Positions 12,401-25,856 of a stretch of DNA of 64,000 nucleotides are shown here, piece by piece. Numbering within the stretch: the first letter of the stretch is position 1; every line of letters begins with the position of its first letter. Both the position numbers and the translations under genes were made by a program. The stretch is from Halichondria panicea (Eukaryota; Porifera; Demospongiae; Suberitida; Halichondriidae), in the NCBI RefSeq assembly GCF_963675165.1, contig NC_087387.1, forward strand, positions 5,420,990 through 5,484,989. Direction: 5' to 3'. The notes beneath the pieces were generated by a model, which was not told the origin of the DNA, did no database searches, and was given only the letters and a program-made list of their open reading frames with translations.

Positions 12401-12698
12401 GATGGGGGACAATATAATTATGCAACCAGGGATGGACAGACAGTAAGTATAGGGAAGTTAAATCAGTAAATTCATTACTTAGTCTAAAGTGACTAGAAAA
12501 ATAACAGTCTTGTGCTACCTGCTGTGGAGAGCCCAGGTTGACAAGCTGTTGGTGCAATTTCTTGGCAGCTACCGTTGCTCCAGGTATCTCCACCTCCTCC
12601 ACACTGCCATAAGCACCTGCTCCTAGTACGCGTCCAGTCAATTCAACTGTAGCGACTGTGAACTGCTCCAACTCCGGAGAAGTAATTCTTGTTGCCAT
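9456..12698 (-). CDS. Protein kinase / coiled-coil / kelch protein 2, premature stop
   Basis: Exons 12698-12519 (starts MATRITSPELEQF), 12268-11105 and 10439-9456, all phase 0. A paralogue of the 3284-8311 gene, with nearly the same kinase domain: GAGAYGSV, VAAKK, HRDLSAKNIL, DLG for DFG and PSEA for APE. The coiled coil ends in SGQRE at the splice donor. The kelch exon starts TTTNKSTKGIKIVHL. A TGA at 9651-9653 interrupts the frame after GGSDDV. Beyond it the same frame stays open for 64 more codons (ISSIHLYDPTKDQWTQC...SIPSITH) to TAG at 9456-9458, matching the end of gene 1. The product is therefore 710 residues if the stop is read, about 775 if not. The kinase part looks active. The stop may be a true recent lesion, a polymorphism or a base error. 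Confidence 0.8.
10545..10940. mobile_element. 396-bp MITE with perfect terminal inverted repeats
   Basis: The two ends are exact 27-bp inverted repeats (accgtatatcttctaattta... and its mirror). TA flanks both ends, fitting a Tc1/mariner-type TA target duplication. Inside, gtccgg followed by aattagaaca recurs several times in both orientations. It sits in the intron between the kinase and kelch exons of gene 2. No transposase frame, so it is non-autonomous. Confidence 0.88.
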
Positions 12699-12843
12699 TT
12701 TGCAAAAGTACACTCTAATCCAAACAAAGTAGAGGTGGTGTCTTGTAGTATAATAATGTGGGTGGATATGCATGTGGTGTCTTGTAGTACATGGGTGGGT
12801 ATCAACAACACTTACATATAGCCTAATTAATTAACTCGATCAT

Positions 12844-15170
<2,327 letters not shown>

Positions 15171-15930
15171 CTGATGTGTGTGTGTGTGTGAGGGGGAGTG
15201 AATTGTGGTAACATGTGAGGGCTATGAACAGAAATGATCGTAGGAATCAACCAATAGGAATCAGTGAATTCACTATTCACTCCATATATAGCTGCAGGTA
15301 TAGTATTAACAGTGGATTGCAGCGACTGAAGACACTTGTATGACATTGTTTGGGTGGGGATTGAGGCAAGCAAGTCACTGTATGTTCACCCCCCGTTTAA
15401 TTAAAGAATAGTACTATCTTCGGTTTAAACCCTTGCCATAGATTTTGCACTAGCATTGCGTGCTGAGTCTGCAAAATGCCAGGGTTACACTGGGTTTCAG
15501 CAGCCGTGACTTTAGTATCATTCTAATTCTCTGAAAGCTTAGAAAGAAACCTTTCAAACTACATACAAAACTTTTTTAAAGAACGACAGCTGATGTAAAA
15601 GATTAAAGGCGTAAGGAATGTCTCTGTTTTTGTAAACTTTGAACTACATGCATGTTAATTTCACAGACTGATGAGTTACAGACTGTCAGTGGTCACTTGC
15701 AATTCCTTTTGGTCAACGTGGTGAGAAGTGATCCCACATTAACAGCATATTATATAGCCCCTTATATATACACAATTAATTATGTATGGGATTGTTACAT
15801 GTATAATTATAGTAGCCTATATATACGTCATAACCTTACATGCTGTTATAGTAGAAAAATAGACTATAGAAATTGAACTGTGAGCAACCAGCTAGTCTGA
15901 GATTGAATAACATAACAAGATTGTGCTGTA
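15171..15930. other. Spacer between sulfatase exon 7 and the SRCR array
   Basis: Starts with a CA/GT-rich acceptor tract for the sulfatase exon. The rest is AT-rich with no convincing gene. It should hold the promoter and 5' UTR of S1. Confidence 0.5.
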
Positions 15931-17810
15931 ATGGCTGTTTTAGTGCAAGCCATTATTATTACGGCTCTAATTGGACAGCTTGTGGAGGCTCAAACAGGTA
16001 ATTTTACAAATATTAATTAATATATACTACTCAGCAACTGCTTTCTTCTATCACAAAGCTTAGAGTGCACTAACGGAGAGATCCGATTGGACGCAGAAGG
16101 AGGAAATCGCTTTGTAGAGTTCTGCTCCAGTGGTGAATGGCAAAATTTGTGCACTAATGATGGTTTGTGGGAAGAGGAGGAAGTTACAGTGGCCTGCAGG
16201 CAACTAGGCTATGCTGGGCAAAGTAAGTGTGCGATGATCGAATGCACAGTCTATACACCCACCATGCACGCAGTGCCCGTAACATGGGGTGGTGCTTGTA
16301 GTACTTCACCGACTGACAAGTTCTTCAGTATCTCAATGAAATGTAACGGGACTGAGAACAGGGTACAGGATTGTGCCGGAGTGGTCACTGAGAGAGCTAC
16401 ATGCGTGTGCAGTACCGACTTTGTATTGGGTTCAACCCTCCATGGAATAGTGCAGTGCCAACCAGGTATGTATTCCATATTGCTGGGTATTCTAACTTGA
16501 ATGAGTGTATAATTATTTACTCGATCCAGCTGACTGTGATAACGGTGAAGTGAGACTGGTGAGCGGAGACACGTGTAATGAGGGACGAGTGGAGGTGTGT
16601 ATGAACGGCAGATGGGGAACAGTATGCAACAACACACCGGAGTTAGCTGGAGCTGTGTGCTCTCAACTGGGATTCTCTCCTGAGAGTAAGTGAACCAATC
16701 TTTGTAATGGCACACTTCAATAAACGTACGTATAGCTGTCAAAGAGCTACAAAACGCATGAAATTGAACAATCCTTACTCAGCTCCCACACAGGCCAATT
16801 TTTGAAAACACCAAGCCAATGTTTTTTCTCACAAACAGAAGATTTTGGCCTGAAACAACCTTTTTTTTAGATCGATACTTTAAGAAGGTGATAAATAATT
16901 ATAAGCTATATAATTTGTGTACAGGAGCTACTGTTGTGAGATATTCTCCTGGTTTTGTACCGATCAGCAACTGTGTACTATTGAGTGGCGGTGATTTGAA
17001 CTGCAGTCAACTCACTGACGGGTCATGTGATCACTCCATGGACCTCGGAGTGGTGTGTCGTACTTACAGTGACGTGAAAGAAATTTCCAAGCAGTGCACA
17101 AGTATGAACCTAGTAGCAGCTACAAACTCTACCTGTCCGCCTAGTAAGCAAGTATGCATACCTATATACGTACTGTACACTTGAATTTGACTACCGAAGC
17201 AGTTGATGTACGTACGTAATTACAGGGTCATTCTAATCTTGATTTTTCGCCCATGTAATTCGTTTATTTATTATTGTCTGCTGAATTACATTGACTAATG
17301 ACATAATTATATACCAATTTTCTCTAGCTATAGATACTATGAACACTGACAGCAATGTTTCAAGAAGCATTACAATAGCAATGGGAGTTATCATTGCCAT
17401 ACTGATTGCGGTGATAGTCGTCATGGCAATCACATGGACGTACGCTGCACGTAGTTCTACTAGGAAACTTTCACAGAATGGGTAAGCAGTAATTTGAGCT
17501 CATGATTATTAAGCACACACACATCAATCAGTACAATAACGTTGGGAAATATGATACACCTTAAGTAGCAAACAGCTGTGACACTCATTACCATGCATGC
17601 AGTATTGCTGGTTCTGACTTGATATTCTTTGATTAATTACATGAACTGTATTCATATTATAGCATGTCAACAGAGAAAGCAGCGACAAATGGTGACGTGA
17701 ACGTTACAGCTGAGGGAAGCAAACAGTATAGCAACCCAACTTACATGGGGCCGGGGGAAGCGAGTAACCAAGACTACGATGTAGATGATGATTATGTATC
17801 TGTTCATTAA
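15931..17810 (+). CDS. SRCR receptor S1 (tail type T5)
   Basis: Exons 15931-15997, 16064-16465, 16530-16685, 16925-17143, 17328-17481 and 17663-17810; phases agree to a 381-residue frame. The signal peptide MAVLVQAIIITALIGQLVEA is followed by an SRCR-like domain (VTVACRQLGYAGQ, CNGTENRVQDC), a classical SRCR half (GEVRLVSGDTCNEGRVEVC, RWGTVCNN) and its partner exon (FVPISNC... MDLGVVC). One membrane helix follows (ITIAMGVIIAILIAVIVVMA), then a short tail with YSNPTYMGP and YDVDDDYVSVH. The second exon contains GTAAGT at 16223 and an AG at 16273; splicing this 51-nt, in-frame stretch would give 364 residues and match the intron position in S2. Most diverged member of the array. Probably a cell-surface recognition receptor; the ligand is unknown. 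Confidence 0.85.
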
Positions 17811-18649
17811 CAGAAGTGAACAATTCCTTCTATCGAACAATTTTTTTAAAATTCGTATTATCATCCTAATAGCCACTATAGCCATGTAGAGCATTATTTG
17901 ATACATTTACCAACATTATGATCAATGCATGGTTGCCATTGTCTACACAATGAGAATTCTGCTGCATTGTGTACACTGGGACAATGTCAGAGCTGATCTG
18001 GCAAACTACCACACAATAAGTGTATATACAGCTGCATGGTCAGATTAGCAAGGATCGAAGTAGGCAATAGGCCGGGGTTTTTGAGTCGCTGCATCCCCCC
18101 ACAGTTTCTTCTCTATGTAATAGAGTCAGCACGCCTTGCCAACCTCAGAGCGACCGTATAGTTGTCTAAAGTTGCTACACTCTTGATGAACTGTTCTACT
18201 GGTGTTTGGAAACTTCCCTATCATACAATCACAGACAGTGCATTTGAGTCTTCCCAACAAGCTAGTATACAAGACGTTGTTCAGCTTTCAACGAGTAATA
18301 GCTACTATAGATCTTCAGATAATTACAAGACTACTGAAATTCAATACGACCACTAGTGCAGATGCTGGCTGTGCCAGTTATGCCAACACTTTACAAGTTC
18401 ACTTTTACAGTTGGTATTATCACAAGTGTAGGAGTTAGGAGTTTATACAGTATTCCACGGGGCATTGGACTCATGCAATACTTCAGATGTTTATGTTAAT
18501 ACTACCAACTAGCTGATATCTAGTACCATACAAGCTGCAACAATAATTATTCTGTACACAGTATATAGCTATAGTCAGCTGTGCTATAGTATATATCTAG
18601 AAATTGACATCACAGTCACAGAGCTCAAGCAACGAGAGAACTAACAAAG
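17811..18649. other. Intergenic S1-S2
   Basis: AT-rich, no gene seen. It should hold the S1 polyadenylation region and the S2 promoter. Confidence 0.5.
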
Positions 18650-20845
18650 ATGACCCTAGGAAGAGGGCATATCAGAACAGCCATCTATACATTACTGGTC
18701 CTGTTGGAACACTCGGCAACAACTCAAGGTACTTATAGAAGATAAAAGCAGTTACTACATCACGAAGCATACAACTTCAATACTATTATAGCCCAAGGAA
18801 CTAACAAGTTTATACTGCTAGCTATATAACATGACATATCATTATCATTCTATGTAGAAATGTGTCTAACCAACAGTCTAAACTATATACTTGTTAGTAT
18901 TGATCAATGGTTTCAGTCATGAGTATAATAATTTATTTTCGTATCAGCTCAAAACTGCATTAATGGAGAGATAGACGCTGTGACTGGGTTTCCTAGCGAT
19001 GGGAGGTTGTACATTCGTTACTGCTTCAATGGAGATTGGCGGAGGATATGCACTAACAGTGGTTCATGGACCCCAAACACTGCAAAAGTTGCGTGCAGAC
19101 AGCTGGGATACAGTGACATGAGTAAATACAGCACATTGAATCGTGTTTTATATAATGTTACTCATCACAGTACTTGTGAAGTACAGAAATCTGCATGGTT
19201 TATAAGAGCTGTATATGCGCTAGTACAAATCATCGAGAGATCATAATCTTTATAACTACACAATCACACACCATCTCATATATACATGCAGTCGGCATCA
19301 AGTTCGTAAACTGTATAATTATATTATAACTGTGTACCCATGCACACATGTAGACGCTCAACCAGGTTCTTCCTGCCCCGATCCCACCACGATGGTAACG
19401 CAAACAGTGATGGTGAGATTACAGGCTAGTTGTGAGGGTCATGAGAACAGGATAGAGGACTGTCACAGTGGAGTGACACAAAGCAGCTGCTCTTGTAGGT
19501 CACAGGCATGGGTGCGCTGCGAACCAGGTGAGTATAATTATAGAGGCCATATCTAAATTAGCTCATTGGCAATTGATATTTTAATTTGTGTGTGTGCTTC
19601 CAAGTACTATTGGTTGAGTCTTACAGCCATTAATAATTATAGACAATACTTGCTGTAAGTGTCTGGCGCTAAACTACAATAATTGTACAGGTTGCACTAA
19701 CGGAACCCTAAGACTGGTGGGTGGATCCACTGACAGAGAGGGACGAGTGGAGGTGTGTGTGGGTGGTCGCTGGGGTACAGTGTGTGGTGATGGATGGACG
19801 GACAGAGAAGCTGGTCTAGTGTGTAGTAGACTGGGGTATCCACAAGAAGGTAAATAAAGCATTATTACATCATCACTTATTATAATTGATATACTGTAAT
19901 GACAGGAGCACGTGAAGTCCGTATGTTTGGTGCTGGCTTCGTGCCCATCAATAACTGCAGTATAAGTGCCACTAATGTGCGCTGTCTCCCACTCATTGAT
20001 GGTTTAGCATGTAACCACACAATGGACAGTGGAGTGATTTGCGCTTCATTTCAAGAAGCATACAACATAACTCGAGTGGCTCTAGACCAGCTCCAGGAAC
20101 AGTGTCTAACAACAGAAGCAATCACCGCCACCACTACCACTACAACCCAGCCGAGTGAGTGATGGCATTCTACTTGAATATGATTGATTGATTGATTTCT
20201 ACAGATACTAATTCAGAGCGCATAACTGATAGTGTTAGCTGTAATACAACAGTGTACGAAGTATTTCTTGGCGTCCTGATAGCTGTGATAGTTGCTATGA
20301 CAATGGGATGGATAATCACCTGTATGGTAATGAAGAGAAAATCTGGCATTAATAAAATGTGAGCTAGCTATATGCATATAACTATCAGTTTAATGTTACA
20401 CAGTACACACAGAAATGGCGGCCGATTTGAGGTCAAGAACCCAATTTATGATGACACAGTTTTGACAAATCGAGAAACAGGGCAAAATAAAGAACTCTAT
20501 CAAATTAACAGAAGCTATCTCACTGAAAGCCATAATAATGAAGTGAAACCAGCTACACCTGAGCTATCTAAACAGGAAGAAGATGATGTGAATAGAGAAA
20601 ATTCACAGGATACTGATCTAGAAGATGAAAGAGGATTTGAGAATCCAGATTATGAATCGGTGGATGGTGAGGATGAGCCGACTTACTCTGTGGTGGCTAG
20701 GAAGATGGTGACCCAGGGAGGCCGTAACACAGAGTACAACACACTAGTACGAAGTGGTAACCATGGAGACAAGATGCAGTTTGAAAGTGACTCACTTCAC
20801 CGAGAAGGAAGTTACTCGAAACTATTGATGTCTCAACAGTCTTGA
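18650..20845 (+). CDS. SRCR receptor S2 (tail type T1)
   Basis: Exons 18650-18728, 18948-19121, 19354-19527, 19691-19849, 19906-20154, 20205-20358 and 20413-20845; all phases agree, 473 residues. Order: signal peptide ending ATTQ; SRCR-like domain 1 over two exons (VACRQLGYSDM; ENRIEDC); a canonical SRCR domain (RLVGGSTDREGRVEVC, RWGTVCGDGWTDREAGLVC) plus its second exon; a Thr-rich stalk; one membrane helix (about 297-320); and a long tail. Tail tyrosines lie in NPIY342, NPDY410, PTY421SVV, EY438NTL and SY464SKL, that is NPxY and YxxL/V motifs that could bind PTB/SH2 proteins or endocytic adaptors. This is the only complete T1 gene; decayed copies of its tail exon recur through the array. 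Confidence 0.9.
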
Positions 20846-21484
20846 TTCATAAAGTTTATTTGAACAAACATTGTGTGACAAATGTCTGTTAGATTCCCCA
20901 AATGCATGCCTATAGCCCCGAATATGATTACTAAAATAATAGGCCAAAGTGGTGGTTTGGATGGCCTCTGATGTAACAATAGTAGTTGATGTATTTTAAG
21001 GCTATGAACTTCCCTAACTGCCTATAGCCATGAATAATAATGGTCCGTTCGGGATTATTATAGTTCTTGGACAGTCTCTAATACAAACATCTCTCAAGTT
21101 GCAAACTACACACAATAGTAACTGGCTATAGAGTTAATTCAACCATAATTATAATGCTACAATAATTTTATTATTAATATTATGAAGTAATTAACCTATT
21201 ATTGGATGGTTATGCATGATGGTTATGACATAATCTATTATCGTGCGATATACTGGGACTGATTATCAAGCTAAGCCACATCTTGATTGACCAATAGTCA
21301 AAATTAATTTGTCGTAAATTGGTTGACATAGTAATAACCACATGACTGAATCTCCACATTAGACACGTAACCATTACAGTTACTTCCTGCATGTCTGGCA
21401 TGAATACGATTAACAATCAGTCACCAGTCACTAAGTTGCACAGTTAACTACAGTCAAATCAGATGAGCTGTGAACTTATAGTCC
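20846..21484. other. S2-S3 spacer with array promoter block
   Basis: No gene. The last 100 bp carry the shared upstream block acttcctgcatgt...cgattaacaatcagtcacc...ttgcacagtta found before most array genes. Confidence 0.6.
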
Positions 21485-23886
21485 ATGGATACTCTACATC
21501 TGTTCATAGCAGTCACACTAGCACTCATCACTACTGCACAAGGTATACCACAACTACGGTCACTCCTTGGATGCAGGTATAAATATTATCTGGTCTGCTT
21601 TTTATTAACTGAACAGGTGTCAACAGTTGCACTAATGGAGATTTTGAGCTTATCCAGGACCCAGCTGATACTAGGATAGTTGGTTATGTTCAATACTGCT
21701 TCAGAGGTGAATGGGGGAGAGTATGTAGAGAGTCTGGATACACAACATTGTGGGATGTCAGTGAAGCTGCAGTTGCTTGTAGGCAGCTGGGATATACATC
21801 CACAGGTGAAGTATTGGACTGTAATAATAATAATTCTACTAAATAATAACGACCGTAAAATTTACAGGATATGCGTATGTAAGTCATGATAACACCTGGA
21901 CTGGAGGGTTTGTCGCTGTGAATTGTATCAATGGTTCAGAGAACTCTCTTGAAGACTGTGATCCTGGTAGAGTTATACCTGACAGAGAGGATAGCTGTAA
22001 GAGTGGCAATCATGCAGGGATACTCTGTGAGCCAGGTATGAATTTCCGGAAATGAATGAAATGGTTGAAACATTTTGTATAGCTGATTGTATTACTGGAA
22101 CTCCAAGACTGGTGGGTGGATCCACTTACAGAGAGGGACGAGTGGAGGTGTGTGTGGGTGGTCGCTGGGGTACTGTTCAAACAAATCAGTCTTTGGAAGT
22201 TGCTGAAACTGTTTGCAGAAGCCAATCACAAATAGTGGACTTCTACAGCACATCATCTAGTTACGGTTAGCTTTCAATCTATTAAGCGATGTTATACAAA
22301 CATGTAACAATCACTTCACTATTATTATCATAAAGTTTTGGAGTTTGGCTACAGTCTCTCAAAGCCTGTCTACAACTGCTCATCAAACACTAGTGGAGGA
22401 CTGGAATGTCTAAGCTCAATATCCCCTGATGACCATACCAGAGACCTTGGAGTCTCTTGTGAATCTGAACAAATTTGTGAGTGACACAATCATTATTGTT
22501 CGATATCAATGCGGTAGATAAGCATATTCAATAGGAAAGCATGTACACAAACCTAATGGAGTGTAATGCACGTCTGTTTGTACAGTGCTGATGTGCTCTA
22601 ACCATCAAGTGGTCAGTTCCGACTAGTGGATGGGAGGAGCCACAACGAAGGCAGACTGGAGGTGTGTGTGGGCGGTCAGTGGAGAGGGGTCAGCACTACT
22701 AGTCTGAGCAACACAACAGCTGGAGAGATTTGCACTCGACTGGGCTTCTCTGGAGATGGTGAGTTAAACGCAATAATTTATGTTTGCCATAATTACGAAT
22801 GTTTTATTATTATAACAGAACCCACTGTGATGAGTTTTGAACTAACTAGAGGAGATGTGTACTGTTGTAATAATGAACTCAACTGCACTCACTGCAATCT
22901 AACAGTGAGTGTTGGTCTAAGCTGTAGTAGTCAGTACTCCACAACCATGCCACCAACTACAATGATGCCCGTCACACCACCAAGCTCAGTAACAACAATA
23001 AGCACCACTGAGACCACTACAGCACAGCAAGACCAAATTACTGGCGATGGTGGATCTGTAACTGCTGTGATTGTAGTTCTAGTGTTGGCAATGGCTACCG
23101 GATGCATAGTCACATGTGCTGTTATTGTTTGGAAAAGAACCAGAGCTCGCAAAAATGATAGCATTGAAATGAGGTAAGGAAATATTGACAGCATTCATAC
23201 TGCAACACTTGCAATTTAGAAGTTTGTAAATCAGTTCACAAGTATATATACGAACTATAAAACCTCCTCAGAATTAAGGGGGGCGTTCAACTAAACATCA
23301 AATAACACTTCATATCGGGTATATAGCTATTGTACCATTGCTACAACCAAGTTAAATATCACAGTTTATGGTCTGGCTTAGAACTAAGTACATGTTCACT
23401 AGCATAATATAATCAGTTTATCTTTCTTCGTACAGTATATACACAGTCTAATGATAAATATGTTGCAGTGCACCAGGAGCTGCGATTGCTACAATTGCAA
23501 ATGAAAACTACTCGTTTTTGTCAATGCAAGATGAGCACCTTTACAGTGAGGCTACACCAGTTACACATAACTACAGCACGGCAGGCCCTGGCTACGAATA
23601 CGCAACAATAAATGAGCCAGTAATAGACAACTATGATGTAATCGGTCGTAATCAGCCAAGGCTGAATGAGGCTAAGGCAGCCAACCCACCACCAGTAAGA
23701 GATGAAGCTATCGAGAATCAAGATAACTTTCACAATGCTGAGCAGCACCTTTAAACAGGCATTAACAAGAAAGCCAAAAAAACGTCATCACCTGATGACG
23801 AGAGTCCATATGACAAGACCTTCGCTAAAGAGAAGGATACCACCGCAATGTTGGAGGGAGGAGAATACTCAAAGCTGAGGCAGTAA
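21485..23886 (+). pseudogene. SRCR receptor S3 (T2), two lesions
   Basis: Exons 21485-21542, 21617-21805, 21868-22035, 22083-22265, 22336-22476, 22586-22758, 22819-23173 and 23469-23886. The layout is that of the intact T2 genes S8 and S12: signal peptide, three two-exon SRCR domains, stalk and helix (VTAVIVVLVLAMATGCIVTC), and a tail with GYEYATI and NYDVIG. At about 22606 one A is missing (catcaagtgg where paralogues have catcaaagtgg), which frameshifts domain 3 into TAG. A TAA at 23752-23754 replaces the TAC of EQHLY, although the frame behind it stays open to GGEYSKLRQ. Both would need to be base errors for the gene to be functional. Confidence 0.8.
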
Positions 23887-24261
23887 TTGAACATTTGTAA
23901 TTTTGTAATTGTGGGAACAATTAATTCTATATGGTAGCTGTAGAGATAGCGATGGCTTCATGTGCTGTATTAGATCTAGCAAAAATGGCAATGTATATTT
24001 AAGTAAAGGGATTTGAGGATCTGACACAGGAGCATCGTGTTACAAACACAATTCAAAGCTGGGAGAATATGAAAAGCTAACAAATGATTTTCCTCTATTA
24101 CAAACATTTCTGACAGCTTTCAGTTTGTAAATTAATATGGATTGATATTGTAGTCATTGATACAGCATATTAACCCAGTCGATTAGGCTCAGTGAAATTA
24201 TAAATCTCTTGAAAACAGATTATTAAGGAATTATCGTAATAGTATAAAATTATAATGACTC

Positions 24262-25161
24262 GAGACAAAACAACACTGGAGAGATTTGCACTCGACTGGG
24301 CTTCATTGGAGATGGTGAGTTCACCATAATAATTATTATGCATGCATGCAGTATAGCATAAGTGCCACTAATGTGAGCTGTCTCCACTCACAGCATGTAA
24401 CCACACAATGGACAGTGGAGTGATTTGCGCTTCATTTCAAGAAGCATACAAAATAACTCGAGTGGCTCTAGACCAGTTCCGGGAACAGTGCCTAACAACA
24501 GAAGCAATCGCCGCCACCACCACCACCACCACAACCCAGCCGAGTGAGTGATGGCATTCCACTGTTTGAATATGATTTCTACAGGTACTAATTCGGAGCA
24601 CATAACTGATAGTGTTTCCTGTAATACAACACAGTATACGAAGCATTTCTTGGCGTCCTGATAGCTATGATAGTTGCTATGACAATGGGATGGATAATCA
24701 CCTGTATGATAATGAAGAAAATGTGGCATAAACAAAATGTGAGCTAGTTATGCATAACTATCAGCTTAATCTTACCCTTTACACACAGAAATGGCGGCCG
24801 ATTTGAGGTCAAGAACCCAATTTATGATGACACAGTTTTGGCAAATCGAAATAAAGAACTTCATCAAACAGAAGCTATTGCACTGAAGAGGCATGATAAT
24901 GAAGTGAAACCAGCTACACTTGAGCTATCTTATTCAGAAGATGAAAGAGGATTTGAGAATCCGGATTATGAATCCGTGGATGGAGAGGAAGAGCCGACCT
25001 ACTCTGTGGTGGCTAGGAAGATGGTGACCCAGGGAGGCCGTGACGCAGAGTACAACACACTAGTACAAAGTGGTGACCATGGAGACAAAATGCAGTTTGA
25101 AATTGACTCACTTCACCGAGAAGGAAGTTACTCGAAACTATTGATGTCTCAACAGTCTTGA
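24262..25161 (+). pseudogene. Chimeric SRCR fragment S4 (T1 tail)
   Basis: It begins with the 3' end of a domain-3 exon (GEICTRLGF then GTGAGT), jumps at about 24347 to the second half of the S2-type exon 5 (SGVICASFQEAYKITRVALDQ, Thr-rich stretch), then has an S2-like helix exon (24586-24739) and tail exon (24789-25161). The 5' exons are absent. Relative to S2, the helix exon carries a 2-bp insertion near 24630 that leads to a stop. The tail exon itself is open, with NPDY, PTYSVV, EYNTL and SYSKL. This is the first of four T1 tail remnants between array genes. Confidence 0.8.
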
Positions 25162-25856
25162 TTTATAAAAGCAAAATTTTTGTTTATCAAGCATCCCACA
25201 CCTATAAAGATGATTTAAACAAGCATTGTGACATTCTGTGACAAATACCGGTTTGCCCAAATGCCTACAGTCATGAATAATATGAAACATAGGCCAAGTA
25301 TAGTGGTTTAGACTATAGATGGCCTCTGATGCATGTTAAGATAAATGAAGCTATGAACTTCCATTCGGGATTATTAGTTCTTGCATGGACATTAGGTAAC
25401 TTCAGCCATACTGCATGTGCATCTAGATATTGGCACAGTTCAGGTGGAGGGTGGGCTTTAGGTAACTCAGCCATACTGTGCATCTAGATATTGGCACAGT
25501 TCACCATCTGACCTGTGCCATATGGCAGATATTGGCACAGTGTTTCCATTGATATGCCCACTCAAAATGCAACAATGATGCTTATGACATAATTTAGCGT
25601 GCGATAATATTTATCAAATTAATTTGTTGCCAATTTTACTCGCTACACGGTAATAGGTCGATATATTAATTTGTTAACCTGAATCCCCACATTAGATTAT
25701 TATAACTGAACTTTATCGTAAGCATTAGAGTAATAAATAACTTCCTGCATGTCCGGCATGAATACAATTAACAACCATGCAGTCACCAGTAAGTAAGTAA
25801 GTAAGTTGCACAGTTGACGTCAACCAAATCTGATGAACTGTGAGACTAGTACAATC
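25162..25856. other. S4-S5 spacer
   Basis: No gene. It holds one arm of a large inverted repeat (25441-25574, mirrored at 26951-27090) and, close to S5, the shared promoter block with acttcctgcatgtc. Confidence 0.6.
25441..25574. repeat. Inverted repeat, left member
   Basis: Reverse-complement match to 26951-27090: gtgggctttaggtaactcag ... gccatatggcagatattggcacagtg ... actcaaaatgcaaca. A more diverged copy lies at 58440-58560. Not coding. Confidence 0.75.

Noticed and set aside
20413..20845. Calling the receptor tails ITAM or ITIM
   Set aside because: The residue two before each tyrosine and the spacing between motifs do not fit either consensus. Only NPxY and YxxL/V can be claimed.
22931..23194. 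Minus-strand frames opposite the helix exons (also near 37889, 45083 and 29826)
   Set aside because: They recur only because the sense helix/stalk exon is conserved; they are antisense shadows.
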